Source of the DNA: Dendrolimus kikuchii
Lineage: Eukaryota; Arthropoda; Insecta; Lepidoptera; Lasiocampidae
NCBI GenBank assembly: GCA_019925095.2
Contig: CM034397.1
Span: forward strand, 3,491,763 to 3,555,762
Length of the DNA stretch: 64,000 nucleotides
Direction of reading: 5' to 3'
In this document: positions 1 to 11,300 of the stretch, in pieces
Layout: every line of letters begins with the position of its first letter
Numbering within the stretch: position 1 is the first letter of the stretch
Notes under the pieces: model-generated
What the model was told of the DNA's origin: nothing
What the model saw: the letters and a program-made list of their open reading frames with translations, nothing else
Databases searched by the model: none
Made by a program: the position numbers and the translations under genes

Positions 1-189
1 TTTGTTATTATTATATGTAAACAACCAAATTACGTTTTTGTGTAAGTAAAATAAAGCTACTGCCTAGGTCATAATCTAAGATGAAACTACTTATCACAAA
101 ATCGTCTCAATAAAATTAGAAATTTAGTCCAATACCAGCAGTCTTTGTTTGTTATAAAATATTATAGGTCCACTTTCCACTCCAATTAG
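1..189. other. AT-rich stretch, nothing recognised
   Basis: No open frame, RNA gene or repeat that recurs elsewhere in the window was seen here. Confidence 0.5.
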
Positions 190-546
190 TAATCTAATAA
201 ATATTTGTCAACTCTGCCAATTTTCGAATTCCTTGTCCAAGAATTTAGACACTTCCCAAGCATTTTACTTCCCTAGTATCCCGGATGACGGAAAACCTGT
301 TTAAAGATCTGTAACAAATACTTGCCAGCTGTACCAATGTTCTAATTCCTTGTCCAAGAATTTATGTACTTTCTAGCCATCTTACTTTCCTAGTACCTCG
401 GATGACGGGAAAACTTGTTTAAAGATCTCTGACAAATATTTGCCAGCTCTAGCAATTTTCTAATTCCTTCCGAGGAATGCACATACTTCCTGGCCATCTT
501 AGTTGCCTAGTGTCCCGGATGACGGGAAAACCTGTCTAAAGACCTC
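190..546. repeat. Three-copy tandem repeat, unit about 118 bp
   Basis: Three diverged head-to-tail units start near 190, 311 and 429. Each contains CTAATTCCTT, a segment like GCCATCTTACTT, and ends with GGATGACGG followed by AAAC and TTTAAAGATCT or a variant. Units two and three are closest. No reading frame crosses the units. This is a minisatellite-like duplication of unknown role. Confidence 0.8.
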
Positions 547-1951
547 TAGAATGTTCGCAAAAGGAAAACTTGTTGATAACATTCCTGCTTATAATGTACC
601 CAAAAAATTTTCAAAAAGGAAATTAATATAACGTACCTACACAATACCATAACTTTTTAAAAGTAAATTACGAAACTAAAGATTATTTTTATATAGTTTG
701 AAAGAAATATTGGCGGTCACGTTTTGAATTTTTTTGACGTCATCAATCATTAAAATTAAAAATCAGCTCTTCCAAGGTCTCACACAGCTCCTCATTCCTT
801 TACCCACTTCTATCCAAATCCTTTTATCATCAAATAATCATTTGATTTATCGTTTATTAGGTATGTTTATTGTAAATAATGATATTAAAATTTAATAAAA
901 AAAAAATATCTTATTTAACTATTTATTTATTTTCATTTAATAATTAATTTGTACATAAATATATGATATTTATCACTATTCTTTCCAATTCCTTCTCTGA
1001 ACCTCTCCTTTTCCAAATTCCCTTTATTTACGCGTTTTCTTGTATTTACATAAAAGTTTCCTCGTTTTAATTCTATATTAAAAGTAAAAACCCTGTTTCC
1101 TGTATGATACTACTGCATACGTTGCATAAGTTCATCAAGATGATCAAGATTTGTTGTTGGCTCAACGCTAACCGCGGAAGCCATTAATGAAGAAAAAAAA
1201 AATTAAAAATAAGAACTTATATACTTTATGTCAACGTCACGTGAATATCAATCATTACATGACTTTTTTGTAAACAAATCTTATAAAAATTATTATTCTA
1301 AAAATTACATCTCACTAAATTACCTACTGAAAACAATCGTAATGTGATGAACTCATTTGTTAATACCATTTAAAATTTAAAAAAAAACTTAAGATACGAA
1401 AACATTAAAAGTACGTTTGTATATAAAAATTCAATTCAATCTTAATTTGGCTGAGACGAAGGACGAGTTAAATCGGTCCATGCCGGTTGGATTGATTTTA
1501 ACCGAAAACCCGGTTGAACCAAACAAAACAAACAACCGCGTTGACCCTGTTGATCCGCCATTTTCCTAAGAAGTACTAGGATTGCATAAAACTGTGGAGC
1601 TGCATCGATCGCCTTGTCAAGAGTGAGTGAGACGGCTAGAGCGATCGCACACATTCGAAGTTTTCCCTATTCACCCTCGTAGAATTGTTTTCTCACCCCA
1701 TATTCTGAACCAGCCCTTCTTTTAATTTCAAGGCCATGAGCCTCTAAAAAAAGCTCTCAAAACGTGGAATTGATTCTTGACATGATCAGAGGATTGGTTT
1801 CTACATCGGACAATAGATCAGCATGGCGATCCAACGACGTAGTTTTACTAGTCTGCTGGGGTCACCTTACCCATAGAAAACAGTGACCTAGGCTCAACAT
1901 TCTAACTATTATAGGTAAAATACAAATGATTAACTAAGGTTTTATTTATTA
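547..1951. other. Non-coding stretch, nothing supported
   Basis: AT-rich sequence without a convincing gene. A 70-codon minus-strand frame at 1442-1654 has no recognisable motif and no splice or repeat partner in the window, so I do not call it. Confidence 0.5.
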
Positions 1952-2239
1952 CTAGGATATGCCCACGACTTCGTTCACGCTTGACTTGAATTTCCCACGG
2001 GATTTCCCAAAGCACAAAGTAGGTACCGCAGCTATTATCCTTTTAGTAAAAATTGTGTCGGAATAAGCTAAATTTTATGCACCCGGACAACTACAAACCG
2101 CTCCTGTGAAAATTCCCGTAGCATTCCTGGGATAAAAAGTAGCGCAGATTTTAAGTCTAAGAATTTGCTGTCGAGCACCGAGAACCACATCGAAATCGGC
2201 ACAGTAGTTTTTACGTGAATCCCGAACAAACAGACAGGA
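1952..2239 (-). mobile_element. Helitron-like non-autonomous element, reverse copy
   Basis: Read on the minus strand the stretch ends in GAAGTCGTGGGCATATCCTAG followed by T, like a Helitron 3-prime CTAG end next to a T. The inner part (AAATCGGCACAGTAG, AAAGTAGCGCAGATTT in plus orientation) recurs at 44932-45135 and 62700-62850. The 5-prime border is blurred by the SINE that starts directly after it. No coding capacity. Confidence 0.6.
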
Positions 2240-2551
2240 TCCATGCAGGAACGGAGAAAGAATATAATTTCCTGCGGCCGGGCGGCCTGTCGTAAGAGGC
2301 GACAAAACAACCCACAGCCAGATGGTAGGGCATTTGCCCGACTGGATGGTTACCACCCCTGGTCTAAAGCATGTCGCCATAACAAGCTTAAGATGTGTTC
2401 CGGCATTAGCGACCAGGTTCCAGTCTCCCTTAAGAGAGCAGCAGCGCATTCGTAGCACCTTTGGTGTTGCAAATATCCATAGGCGATGGTAACCGCTTTC
2501 CATCAAGTGGGCCGTCTGCCTGTCTGCTGAACTCCGGCAATAAAAAAAAAG
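2240..2551 (+). mobile_element. SINE family A, near full-length
   Basis: About 310 bp from GCAGGAACGGAGAAAGAAT to an AATAAAAAAAAA tail. It is one of nine copies in the window. The last 85 bp (CCATAGGCGATGGTAACCGC to the A tail) match the 3-prime end of the LINE fragment at 32430-33475. A box-B-like GGTTCCAGTCTCC is present, but a tRNA origin is not certain. Confidence 0.8.
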
Positions 2552-2998
2552 CTTTAGGTATTTACGTCCTTTCCCAGTCTTTTCTTTACAGCTCTGATAA
2601 GGAAAACTTGGTTCGCTCCAATAACTCTCTATCATGTTCAATTATCTTAATAATTACATATATTAGATATTACATATCAATGGAACTGTAAAAAGAAGAA
2701 ATGAGCTGATTATATATTTTTTTTGAGTTATCAACTCGAGCCAATTATTGTCGATTGTATTGTGAATTATTAGAGAAAAACTATTTTTCCATTGAAACCA
2801 TTTTATGTAATCTCTCTATTAATAATGCAGCATTGTGTCGTGAGATTAGATGAATGATGATTCTTAGTCGTAATTATTGACTTAAATACAAATAATTGTC
2901 TTTACCACTTACTTATTATGTGTAATTGATCAACCAGTTTAAATGAAAATACTTAGCAACTTTGTATTAGTATAGGGATTCAAGAATATCATGTAATA
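2552..2998. other. AT-rich spacer
   Basis: No gene or repeat was recognised between the SINE and the Helitron. Confidence 0.5.
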
Positions 2999-3540
2999 TC
3001 TATACTAATATTATAAAGCTGAAGAGTTTGTTTGTTTGTTTCTAATCTCAGGAACCGGTGGTCCGATTTGAAAAATTCTTTCAGTGTTGAATAGCACATT
3101 TATCGAGGAAGGCTATATTATATTATCAAAAAAATTAGGGATCCTTACTAAAAGTCCAATAATGTAACCCAAGGTGTAAAAAAATGACCCGAAAAAATCC
3201 TTACACGGCGTGCGCTGCGAAAACTATTGATTATAGAACAAAACAATGTACTACCACTTTGCAGAGCATATAATTGTCTACAAAAAATATCGCATAACCA
3301 TATGTCTAACTATTGTAGAGTTATCTCACATTAAGTGTTTTGTATTGTTTTAATTTTTAAATAATTAAAATGCCGTCGCTTCAAAAACTCTTTATTTTGT
3401 ACCTTGGTATTAATCCTTATCAAAATAATATATATCAATCACGCTAAGGCCAATAGGAGCGGAGCACCAATGAAGAATGTTTCAAAATCCGAGGGTTTTG
3501 AAAGCAAATTCTACGCGGACGACGTCGCGGGCACAGCTAG
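2999..3540 (+). mobile_element. Non-autonomous Helitron (family 1)
   Basis: Starts with TCTATACTAATATTATAAAG and ends with CGCGGGCACAGCTAG, flanked by A on the left and T on the right, the expected A/T Helitron target. The core (AAAAATTCTTTCAGTGTT, TTATCGAGGAAGGCTAT, GACGTCGCGGGCA) recurs at 39354-39589 and 42087-42347. This copy has an internal segment (about 3160-3430) absent from the other two. No Rep/helicase frame. Confidence 0.8.
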
Positions 3541-4124
3541 TCTAATATATTTGGAGTAATGGATTTAGAATTTTTTGTATCAGCCGCGTGCAGAATGTTT
3601 GCCGATGACTACTTACTATTATTGTACTGTATTACTAAATATTATTTTATATACTTATGTAAAGTATATACAATAATACATTTATTGCAACAACTATTTA
3701 TGTAACCTCTTTTGAAAGCCCTGCTGATCATCAACACGTGACATCATGAGGCAGGAGGTTTGCCGATAGCAAACCTCCTGCACACAGTGGTAACATGTAG
3801 GCGCATTTCTATTCCAATTCAACGTAGGGAATCTAAATTATAATCAGAAATACGAACTAAATCATAAATTTATTCATTCAAAACATTATCACAAGTTACA
3901 AATTTTAAAGTGTCAAAACAAACTCTAATTATCTATCTGCCAGCGAACTTACTAAACTTACAATGAAAGAAGCCTAATTTGTGCAACTTTCGCAATACAG
4001 CTTAATACCAACAATCATGCCAAGTCTTACTGAGGATTCCAGGCTTCGCTGTGTCTTTCTGTTTAGTGGTTTAGTAGTAAATCGTATCAAAGAAGAGTTT
4101 TTTCAAACTAACAGAACTAATTAA
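3541..4124. other. Non-coding spacer with a 31-nt hairpin
   Basis: Contains a perfect 13-bp stem at 3751-3781 (GCAGGAGGTTTGC, loop CGATA, complement). Otherwise nothing was recognised. Confidence 0.6.
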
Positions 4125-4207
4125 CTTGGTTGGCTCAGCGACCCAAACTGGGTGGTCTTGGCATCTGAAATGTGAGCCCGCCACTTTCCTCTGTACTGCA
4201 TGGAGAA

Positions 4208-4765
4208 AACAACCCCGGGATCCCAGCCGTTTTCAGGCCCCGAAAATCTCGGAGTTCTCTTGACTAATCTCGGGATTGTCGGGATTACCACTAACAGGTC
4301 TAGTTTGCATTCCATAGTCCGTTTGCGTCTTGACAACGACTTTTAGACGTGAAACGAGCCTGTTTGAAAATGTACAAGTTCGTGGATATCACTTAGAAAC
4401 AGCATATAAGTATTTATTGTCTATTCCTCCAACCAGTGTAGAACTTGGGCAAGCGTTTTCAGCTGCTGCTATGTTGGCATTAGGCTACGACGCAGGCTGG
4501 GAAGTCAAACATTGGATGCTCTGATATTTCTGCAATTGTATTTTGGTTTTGTCTTTTTTATCTCTTACAAAAGTATGGTTTTTTGTTTTGTCCTATTTTT
4601 TAATATATTGTGATTCGTGTTCTGTGCATGCTGTCTGTGCAACAATATTAAGAACATTTTTTAAAGAAATTTCTCAATTTTTTTCATTTGAGCTAATTAG
4701 AAATAGAAATCCCATTTAGAAATCACATAGTCTAATCCCGGGATAGTCCCGGGATCCCGGGACTG
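4208..4765 (+). mobile_element. hAT transposon remnant
   Basis: The frame at 4330-4524 contains LLSIPPTSVELGQAFSAAAM, a worn version of the hAT C-terminal dimerisation motif (usual form LLSIPPTSVE followed by R.FSAAG). Both borders are rich in CCCGGGATCCC, possibly decayed terminal inverted repeats. Most of the transposase is missing; this is a deleted copy. Confidence 0.6.
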
Positions 4766-4848
4766 AAACATATGCGGGTTTGTATTCTTTAGTCCTGCAC
4801 GATGTCTTGCCAGTTGTGGGCTTGAAATTCGGTTAGGTCAGCTTCCAC

Positions 4849-5033
4849 ACCCTGCCAAGGTTCATGCGGGCAAGTGGTAGCCACTTCCGGCGGCCCTGGC
4901 TATAGACGAGTGGAAGGAATACAGGTAGTTTGAGTGGATATTCCGGAAACAGGCAGGCCAGTCTCCAAACGCCCTCACCACGATCCCCATGCGGTGAGAT
5001 GTCCGAGAAAGTGGAATTCTCCTCGTCAAAAAA
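4849..5033 (+). mobile_element. 185-bp retroposed insert with 12-bp target duplication
   Basis: Bounded by GTCAGCTTCCAC at 4837-4848 and again at 5034-5045. The insert ends in CTCGTCAAAAAA. The related fragment at 6215-6510 lacks it. The family is not recognised. Confidence 0.7.
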
Positions 5034-5238
5034 GTCAGCTTCCACTCTGTCTTTCCAGTGACACTTAGGACAGCAACCGGTCGCCGAACGAGTGGTCGCC
5101 TAAGTATGCTTTTTCAATTAAGTAATCAAGGGAAAAATTATTCAATTTCATTAATTTATATTCTTTGTTGTTTTATTGATTTATTTTAATGCATTTATAT
5201 TTGTCGTAAATAAATTTTCTTTTGTTTACTTTAAAGTA

Positions 5239-5369
5239 CAGACGAGCTTGCATGACAAGAGTTATGAATGTCAAAGAGGCAAGTGAGGTGTGTAAGAATA
5301 AGCCTAAATGGCACTCTGTTATTCGTGCCTACCCCGCAAGGGAACTGGCGTGAAGTTATGTATGTATGT
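5239..5369 (+). mobile_element. LINE family B, short 5-prime-truncated copy
   Basis: Last 130 bp of the family, encoding MNVKEASEVCKNKPKW and YPARELA before a stop, with a (TATG)n tail. It is flanked by an 11-bp duplication ACTTTAAAGTA (5228-5238 and 5370-5380). The right-hand duplication ends at 5380, five bases before the transporter stop codon at 5386-5388 (minus strand), so the insertion lies in the transporter 3-prime UTR. Confidence 0.9.
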
Positions 5370-5385
5370 ACTTTAAAGTAGACCT

Positions 5386-8300
5386 TTAAAGTTTCGTTTT
5401 TTCAATTCCAACAGAGTTAGAACTATCTACTTCACTTTTTTGTTTTTCTTTTTTCTCGTCTGGAGGTAGAAATGCTGCTACTAGTAATCCCGCTGCAAAA
5501 ATAATTCTATTATAAGTTGTGTCGCTTATACGCACTTACAGAAGTTTCGGTGGCTCAATGGATAGTACCTGCTAAGTAGTAGTCTTACTCCAATAAGGTG
5601 GATTCGAATCTTGCCGTAATAGAGCGAATCCTAAGTAATCCATACTAAAAAGTTCTTAAAACTTCTTTGCAATTTTATATATTAGTAATAATAAAATTAC
5701 ACGCTACTAAGTATTGCCCGCCGGGACCTGGTCCGTATTTTTTTACTTAAAAAAAAAGCAAAAGTAAAGTAGTAAAAAGCAACTTTAACAACAGTATTTA
5801 TTTCTTACCAAAAACAAAAATAGGGCTTTTAACTTGAATTATGGATTAACCACAGCCCTATTTTACAAACCAAAAATATATGGATTTCGATCATCATCAT
5901 TCGCTTCAAAGCCCAAGGTCCACTTTTCTACTTTTTTTCTCCTGTTGGCCGTCTTCGACATCCCTTGTTTTGAGACCATATAAACGCATGTCATCACTTC
6001 GATGTCAAGCCTTATTGGATCTACCCTACCGAGACCTGGAGGAGGCAACATGTCTTGATATTTGTTCCCCACAAAACCACGTACTAGCGTAGGCGATTGT
6101 CTTGATTTAGTGACATAGCAGCAGTTTGTTAGCTAGGTTACGGATATGAAGACCGCTGCGGATGCGAGAATTCCTGACACGGTCTTCTAGTATGACTCCA
6201 TACTTACTTACTTACTCCGTTGGCTCAGCGACCCAAAGTGGGTCTTGGCTTTTCTCGGTTCTGTGCGGTTTCTTGCCAATTACTGGCTCCTAGCTCCTAC
6301 AGGTCTGCCTCTACTATGTCCTTCCAGCGATATTTAGGACGGCCGACCGGACGCCGACCTACCGGCCATCCCAAATATGCTTTCCTCACGCTGCGATCCT
6401 CTCCCATCCGTTCTACGTGACCGAGCCAGCGGAGGCGGTGAGCTTTTATTTCTCCTATTATGTTAGGCTCGGCCACGAGATTCTCAATTTCGAGGTTACT
6501 TCGGACATGACATGACATGACTCCATACAACCACCGTAATATGTCGCTCAAGTACAAGCCACGTTTAAAAACACAAGAGTACCACTTTTACCTAAATGCC
6601 AACGGAATCCTAACAAGAAAGACTTACATGCATTCAGCACCACATATCCAACTATCATTGGGGTACAATAGTCTGCTAATAAAGTTGCAATCAGCTGGAC
6701 ACTTAAAAATCCAAATCCACGGGCAACGACCACCGACAAGCATGTCGCCATTCCCCTGGAATTAAGATAAACTATTACAAATGTACAAATCTGATTAGCG
6801 CACTCAGAGTCCGATAATAATCGTACATTAAACTTAATTAGTGAAGACTGTATTTCTGCTTATTTAGTTAGGTAATACAAAGTTAGGGTTGATTTTTACT
6901 TGATAATTTTAACTAATGAATATTTTATTGTTGTCGTAGCTCAGTGGATAAAAGGTACTTGGTTCTAATTCAAATGATGAAAAAGTCAAGGACAGATACA
7001 TTTTAGAAAGGGATACATGATGAACAAAAAAATAACGAAATGAAGACCGAAACTCTAGAATGGAAGGTTCAGGAAGGAAAAAACAGAGATAGATAAATGT
7101 TTAGAAAGGGACAGATAAATAAGAGAATAATGAAAAGAAGATCGAAATTATAGGGTCTAGAAAATTCTTCGGGGTATATAAACAGCGTAAGGCGCGCCTA
7201 CGGGGTAGTTAAGTTGAAGACAGTAAAGCGATAAGTGCGATACGAGAGAGTTGGAAGAAGAGTTAAGTAAAAGACAGTGACAAGTTTAGTGGAGAGTTTA
7301 GTGGTGAATTTAGTGAAAAGTTTTGTGGGAAGTTCAGTGAAGGAGGAGTTTAGTTAGAGTTTAGCGTATTTTAAGAGGAATTCCAGAAGCGTGCTACGCG
7401 CGCTAAATTCGAAGGTTAGCACTGCAGTAGCAGGAGGTGGTCTATGTAATATCGGCGACGGTATTGTAAGTGACATATCTCATCATCGGGGCAGAGCGTC
7501 GTCAGTTGTGTGTGAAGGTGCAACCCTGCAGAGAAGAATCACGTACGGCTGTGTAAGTCAATAAAAAAACTTAGTTGAAAAAACTAGTGTTTACTTACAA
7601 TCCCAAGTGCGTACCCCCGCTTGCACGTAACAATATATATGTATACAACACTTACCGTAAATAAGTAGGATTCAATTCAACCAAATAACTATTAATACTT
7701 CCCAAAATCAAAGCAACGAACAAGAATATGTAGAACAACGCAATACTCAGGATCGGTATTCTGACGAAGAGCAAAAGCACTCCGCTCACAGTTGTCCCGG
7801 CTATCATTGCCAATGTAGTTGTCTTCTTCCCCAAAGGTCCGACCAAGAAAAAGAGAATCAAGCTAACCACTGTCGAGGCAACAGAGTAGCAGATGACGGC
7901 ATATAGTGTAGATGGTTTTATGGTGCTATTGCAGTCTGTATTAATCTGGAATAAATAAAAAAAGTTGTTTTTAGAGTTTCGCAGCCGTTCTGGTAAAAAC
8001 GGAATGTATCTTTTCTTAAGGGGCCATCCATAAATACGTCACACGATAAGGGGGAGGGGGTCGATCAAGGACGCGTTCCGTTAGTAGCTCACGATACCCA
8101 AAATGCTCCGTCAACCGTTCCACATGGGGACCACGGTCGTTATGGTCGTAACAAACACGTCACTAATGACGTCATAATTTCCGATCACACAACGTTCTCA
8201 ACGACTCATCTCAAGAGGTGAGTCGAAGTGGGCGTTGACCACAGAGCATTTTATTCTCCCTATCTCTTGATATTGAAAAAGGCGCTATTTTCAAATCAAC

Positions 8301-11300
8301 CAATGACATTTGTGTTTTCATCGTTTATGACATCAACGCCCCATAATCCGTTCCACTTGTGTTTATGATTGTAACATCCACAAGCAAGTGGGACGGACCA
8401 AAGACAAACCAAACCAAAGACTAAATAAGTTAAAGATCACAACTCTTAGTATGTTTAATATTTTAAAAGTTACTTACATGAGTTATTGATACAGACGCGG
8501 ATCTGCTGGCCACCTCACAAAAAGTATATCCATTTGTTTCATTACCAGCAAAATACGCGTTTGTCATCGTAGGAACCCACATCGTATACCCTGTCGATCT
8601 AAAAAAAATGATTTTTAAACAAAATATTCTTTATCAAAATAAGTCCAAAGACTTTTTTAGAATGTTTATCTGTGAATGGTGGAAACTGCGGACTGATTAC
8701 TTAGAGTCAATATTTTTATATTGTCTTTTTATTTATGATCAATTTATACTTAATCCATTAGAATTTTAAGTCAGTAGCTGCATCAGTGTATTTAAATCAG
8801 CTTTTAAAAATTAAGGCCCGCCCAAATAGGCGGACGGAACGAGAAGCGATATTGAATTCATATTCAAAAAAGGATAACAATTCAAAGACACTTCCGACTC
8901 AGAAAATCCAATTCCTATAGCGAAATCGATTAGAACTTACATCATATATGCACATAGTAAAACGTAGTACAATATCACTGAATTCTTTAAAAGCGGAGGT
9001 TTGAATAGCGGCGCTGTTTGGTGCCATAACTTAAGTAAGAATGACTTCTCATTAGAATTCGGCTCTTTAATGACATCGTCAGTATAAACACATTCAACCT
9101 GCAATAAAAAAAATGTAAGAATGCCAGTTTCGTGAATTACCATTGGACATGTGCGCCGCCCTGAGAAACCGTGTTGTTGTTGTTGTGTTTTATCCGTGCA
9201 GGAACGGAGAAAGAATACAATTTCCTGCGGCCGGGCGGCCTGTCGTAAGAGGCGACTTAATAACCCACAGCCAGGTGGTAGGGCATTTGCCCGACTGGAT
9301 GGCTACCACCCCTGGTCTAAAGTATGTCGCCATAACCACCTTGAGTTGTGTTCCGGCATTAGTGACCAGGTTCCAGTTTCCGTTAAGAGAGCAGCAGCGC
9401 ATTTGTAGCAACTTTGCTGTTGCACATGTCCATAGGCGATGGTAACCGCTTTCCATCAAGTGGGCCGTCTGCCTGTCTGCTGATCTCCTGCAATAAAAAA
9501 AAAAGAAACGATGGTGGCGCGACACCGGTGGCGTAATAATTTTTTAAGTTACTATATTTAAATCTACTCCATCTACGTTTGCTTCGAAAAATAGTTACAA
9601 CGAAAACCCGGGCATCTAAAAGTGTGAGCTATAAACCAGAAATAAATGGGCAAAATTCAAAGATGCGTATACCTCTGTTCTTTTCATACTATAATCCATC
9701 TATTCTATATCATCGTAACAATTTAACTATCGGTTTTAGAGAGTTCAGTCATTTTTAAATACTCAAATTGCCTTTAAATATAAAAATAGTATGGAAATTA
9801 TACACAATTTAAGCAATGTCTTGATGTCGTACGAGCTGCACACAAAGTAGCGACTGGCGAACAATAGGCTTGTTCGCCAGTCGCCACTTGTGTGCCACTT
9901 ACTATAATTATAAAACTCGCAGACTGACTAATTTATTTCTAAACTTAGGCGCCACCTACTGTATAAAGATTGCGGGGTTGTGAAAACTGTAACATCCTCA
10001 GGATAATAGCGGATAAGATGTGGACTCCATAGTGTTTAGGCGTTTCATCAACTTTTACCCCTAAAAATATCTTCAGCAGAAATTGATTCTAAATAGAGAT
10101 GCCACGAATAATGGTTTGGCCGGCTACCGAATGTTTGTTGTAAGATATATGTAATTCGCGCGTAGCATTATTGAAACAATAATTTGTGAAGTATTTTCTT
10201 ACGTTCTCGCGAATGATAGGTACACATATTTATATATGTATATATATATATATAGGCATTGAAACTAAAATACATTATGTAGCAGATCATTGTCAACGGG
10301 GAGCGTGCCCAGAAGGCTGGCTGCATTGCCACGCTGTATGGCAATACTTATTTGTTGTGCAAAATATGAGCCAGTATTCTGATCACGGGTAGTGTCAAAG
10401 AGTTTCTTACATATGTCTTTAAAGAAACTCTTTGCCGACGGACCCCACGGGCCTAATATATATATATATATATATATATACATACATATATACATGTGTG
10501 CCCGGATTTCCACAGAATACTTAAGGAATGTATCCGGGCATACGAATAAAACCGCTGGTTAGCAAATAGCTCAACTTTGCGCGTCCGTTGTTGTGTATTC
10601 AAAAAGTAATAAATATGAATACATATAACTTACATAGCACGTAGTTTACGTCCGCTAGCACGCCGAACTTTACACAATCACAGAAAATATAAGTTCAAAG
10701 TTCACTAGGCCGGCCTTTGATATTGTTTTTATATTAAAAGTATGTTGAGAAGTTTAGTGTCCCAGGGTTCGAAGAGAAGTCTTGCAGCCGCGCCGTCGCC
10801 GCTGCATTTCGCGCGTACTCGGTGTTGGGGGAGGGAGATAGACATATATACACATTACTATAGTAGAGAGAGAGAGAAGAGTGTACTATGTAATGTATGA
10901 AAGTGCAATCTGGTAACCATGCTTGATTTTCCCGCTTAAATAATAAACAATATACATATATATATTTAGTCGTTGTTCTGAGTTTGGATACTCACAGGAT
11001 ATTTACATGTGTCCATTCCAGTATTGCATTTATATATAAACTTTAATACATTTAAAGCGTCATCACTTCGCCCCTTGGTGATAAGGTACTTAGGACTCTC
11101 TTTCAAAAAAATCATCATAACAATGCCAATAACTCCTGGGATACTTATAACCTGCATTAATAGCCTCCAAGGTCGGTAGTACATGTTTAACCAGACTATC
11201 TCGGTTTTGAAGGTGAGAGAGAATATTGGAAGGGCAAATACTGAAAAACAAGGTTATTTTTATTTGGGGTCACAAAACTGGTCTTTATAATCAAATATTA

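Larger units (their letters stand above)
4125..5100 (-). mobile_element. LINE 3-prime fragment, interrupted twice
   Basis: The ends match the fragment at 6215-6510: GGCTCAGCGACCCAAA on the left and TCTTTCCAGTGACACTTAGGA, CCGGTCGCCGAACG on the right. In 6215-6510 the minus strand encodes a LINE C-terminus with RWLGHVERM. Here the fragment is split by a hAT-like remnant (about 4208-4765) and by a 185-bp insert with target duplication (4849-5033). Confidence 0.65.

Noticed and set aside
1442..1654. 70-codon minus-strand open frame
   Set aside because: No motif, no splice partner that fits the transporter, and the transporter already ends at 5386.
2075..2641. 188-codon minus-strand open frame
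   Set aside because: It is the antisense of SINE family A joined to a Helitron-like piece; the same translation appears at other SINE copies.
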